The position numbers were made by a program, and so were the translations under genes. 7,595 nucleotides of DNA from Bacteroidota bacterium (GTDB lineage: Bacteria > Bacteroidota > Ignavibacteria > UBA10030 > F1-140-MAGs086). How positions within the stretch are numbered: position 1 is the stretch's first letter; the number at the start of each line of letters is the position of its first letter. Location of the stretch: the NCBI GenBank assembly GCA_005792205.1, contig SXSO01000144.1, positions 1-7,595 on the forward strand, given 5' to 3'. Under the pieces are notes generated by a model. That model ran no database searches. It saw only the letters and a list, made by a program, of their open reading frames with translations, and was not told the origin of the DNA. Positions 6,307 through 7,595 of the stretch are shown here, in pieces.

Positions 6307-6924
6307 ATGTCCAAAAATTTTTATAATCAACTTGTTCCAATGGTTGTGGAACAAACAAGTAGAGGAGAAAGAGCATTTGATATTTTTTCTCGTCTCTTAA
6401 AAGAAAGAATCATTTTCCTTAGTACAGAAATTGATGATTCTGTTGCGAGTTTGGTTATTGCACAACTTCTTTTTCTTGAATCAGAAGATAGTGAAAAAGA
6501 TATTTCTCTTTATATAAATTCTCCCGGAGGAAGTGTTTCATCGGGACTTGCAATTTATGATACAATGCAATATATTCGTCCAAATGTTTCCACAATTTGC
6601 ATTGGAATGTCAGCAAGTATGGGAGCTGTTCTTCTTGCGGGAGGAGAAAAAGGAAAACGAATTGCTCTTCCAAATTCTAAAATTATGATTCATCAACCGT
6701 TGGGGGGATTTAAAGGAACTGCAAGCGATATTTCAATTCAAGCAGAAGAAATTTTGAAAATAAAAAAAAGAATAAATGAAATTCTTGCTTTTCACACGGG
6801 AAAAAATGTGGAACAAGTGAGTAAAGATACAGATAGAGATTTCTATATGACATCTAACGATGCAAAAGAATATGGAATTATAGATATGATACTAACAAAA
6901 AAAGAACCCAAAGAAAAACAATAA
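6307..6924 (+). CDS. clpP: ATP-dependent Clp protease proteolytic subunit
   Basis: A 205-residue serine peptidase, the ClpP tetradecamer subunit that degrades proteins unfolded by ClpX (or ClpA/ClpC) in the cytoplasm. The catalytic triad is complete: Ser104 in GMSASMGAVLLAGG, His129 in MIHQPLGG and Asp178 in DTDRDFYMT, with the His-Asp spacing of 49 residues found in Escherichia coli. Also present are the oxyanion-loop motif NSPGGSVSSG (71-80) and the N-terminal FDIFSRLLKERIIFL block. Length is typical. The ATG lies 6 bases after the tig stop with only A-rich sequence before it. The stop overlaps the clpX start as TAATG, so the two subunits are translationally coupled. A short N-terminal propeptide may be removed, but the site cannot be read from the sequence. 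Nothing suggests an inactive paralogue. Confidence 0.98.
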   Translation: MSKNFYNQLVPMVVEQTSRGERAFDIFSRLLKERIIFLSTEIDDSVASLVIAQLLFLESEDSEKDISLYINSPGGSVSSGLAIYDTMQYIRPNVSTICIGMSASMGAVLLAGGEKGKRIALPNSKIMIHQPLGGFKGTASDISIQAEEILKIKKRINEILAFHTGKNVEQVSKDTDRDFYMTSNDAKEYGIIDMILTKKEPKEKQ

Positions 6925-7595
6925 TGTCTTCTGATAAAAAGAATGTTGAAGAAATTTTTTGTTCATTTTGTGGAAAGCCAAAAGCTCAATCTAAAAATTT
7001 AATTGCGGGAATTTTCGCATACATTTGCGATGAGTGTGTTGAAAATTCAATGTTACTTTTACAAAATAAAAAAAGCGAAACTCTTTCGCCCAAATCGCAA
7101 GAACTTCTTTCCAAAGAAATAAATTCTAACAGAACGTTAATACCATCTTCTATAAAATCGCTTCTTGACAATTATGTAATTGGACAAGAGCGAGCAAAAA
7201 AAATTCTTTCAGTTGCGGTTTACAACCACTTCAAACGAATACGACAATCTGAAAATAAATTATTTGGAGATGTTGAACTTGAAAAAAGCAATGTACTTTT
7301 AGTTGGAGAAACGGGAACAGGAAAAACACTTCTCGCACAAACACTTGCAAAAATTCTTTCAGTTCCATTTGCTGTTTCTGATGCAACAACTTTGACAGAA
7401 GCTGGATATGTTGGAGACGATGTTGAATCAATTTTGGTTTTGCTTTTACAAAATGCAAATTATGATGTTCACCGTGCGGAAAATGGAATTATCTATATTG
7501 ATGAGATTGATAAAATTTCTCGCAAAAGTGATTCGGCATCAATTACACGCGATGTTTCAGGAGAAGGAGTTCAACAAGCACTTCTTAAAATTTTA
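6924..7595 (+). CDS. clpX: ClpX ATPase subunit of ClpXP, 3' end cut by the window
   Basis: The first 224 codons of ClpX, the AAA+ unfoldase that recognises tagged substrates and threads them into ClpP; it runs off the right edge, leaving roughly half of the usual ~400-430 residues visible. An N-terminal zinc-binding dimerisation domain has four cysteines as C13-x2-C16 and C35-x2-C38. The AAA+ module follows from about residue 80 (LLDNYVIGQERAKK). It has Walker A GETGTGKT (128-135), the pore-1 loop GYVG (161-164) that grips substrate, Walker B IIYIDEIDKI (189-198) and the conserved block ITRDVSGEGVQQALLK (207-222). The ATG is formed with the clpP stop (TAATG), a 1-base overlap; no other start is near. 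The IGF loop that contacts ClpP, sensor 2 and the stop codon lie outside the window. Confidence 0.97.
   Translation, partial: MSSDKKNVEEIFCSFCGKPKAQSKNLIAGIFAYICDECVENSMLLLQNKKSETLSPKSQELLSKEINSNRTLIPSSIKSLLDNYVIGQERAKKILSVAVYNHFKRIRQSENKLFGDVELEKSNVLLVGETGTGKTLLAQTLAKILSVPFAVSDATTLTEAGYVGDDVESILVLLLQNANYDVHRAENGIIYIDEIDKISRKSDSASITRDVSGEGVQQALLKIL

Overview
The window is a strongly AT-rich bacterial stretch in which all the recognisable genes look like ordinary chromosomal genes. Three things suggest the Bacteroidota / wider FCB group, perhaps the Ignavibacteria-Chlorobi side. None of the start codons has a convincing Shine-Dalgarno sequence. There is a signal-peptide-bearing outer-membrane beta-barrel protein ending in Phe. 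The trigger factor has a worn-down PPIase domain. This placement is inference; there is no rRNA or other decisive marker here.

Layout, left to right. Positions 1-454 hold no supportable gene but contain several inverted and direct repeats. Two genes then lie on the minus strand, read right to left from about 3355: an outer-membrane beta-barrel protein of unknown function (2114-3355), followed after 12 bases by an NFACT-family ribosome quality-control factor, RqcH (455-2101, TTG start). A 124-base divergent intergenic region separates them from a plus-strand POT/PTR2-family proton-coupled peptide transporter (3480-4799). Next comes tRNA-Leu with anticodon UAG (4859-4940). Forty bases further on begins the tightly packed proteostasis operon tig (4981-6300, GTG start), clpP (6307-6924) and clpX (6924 to the window end, where it is cut off at 224 codons).

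Functionally the window is mostly about nascent-chain and protein quality control. Trigger factor meets new chains at the ribosome exit. RqcH acts on stalled chains still attached to 50S subunits. ClpX unfolds substrates and feeds them to the ClpP peptidase. In Bacillus subtilis, Ala-tailed products made by RqcH are degraded by ClpXP, so the proximity is biologically sensible. However, the genes are on opposite strands, separated by a transporter and a tRNA, so linkage may be chance.

I did not find a convincing undescribed system. The points most worth a second look are the repeat-rich gene-free left end, the degenerate PPIase domain and basic tail of trigger factor, and the non-ATG starts of rqcH and tig.
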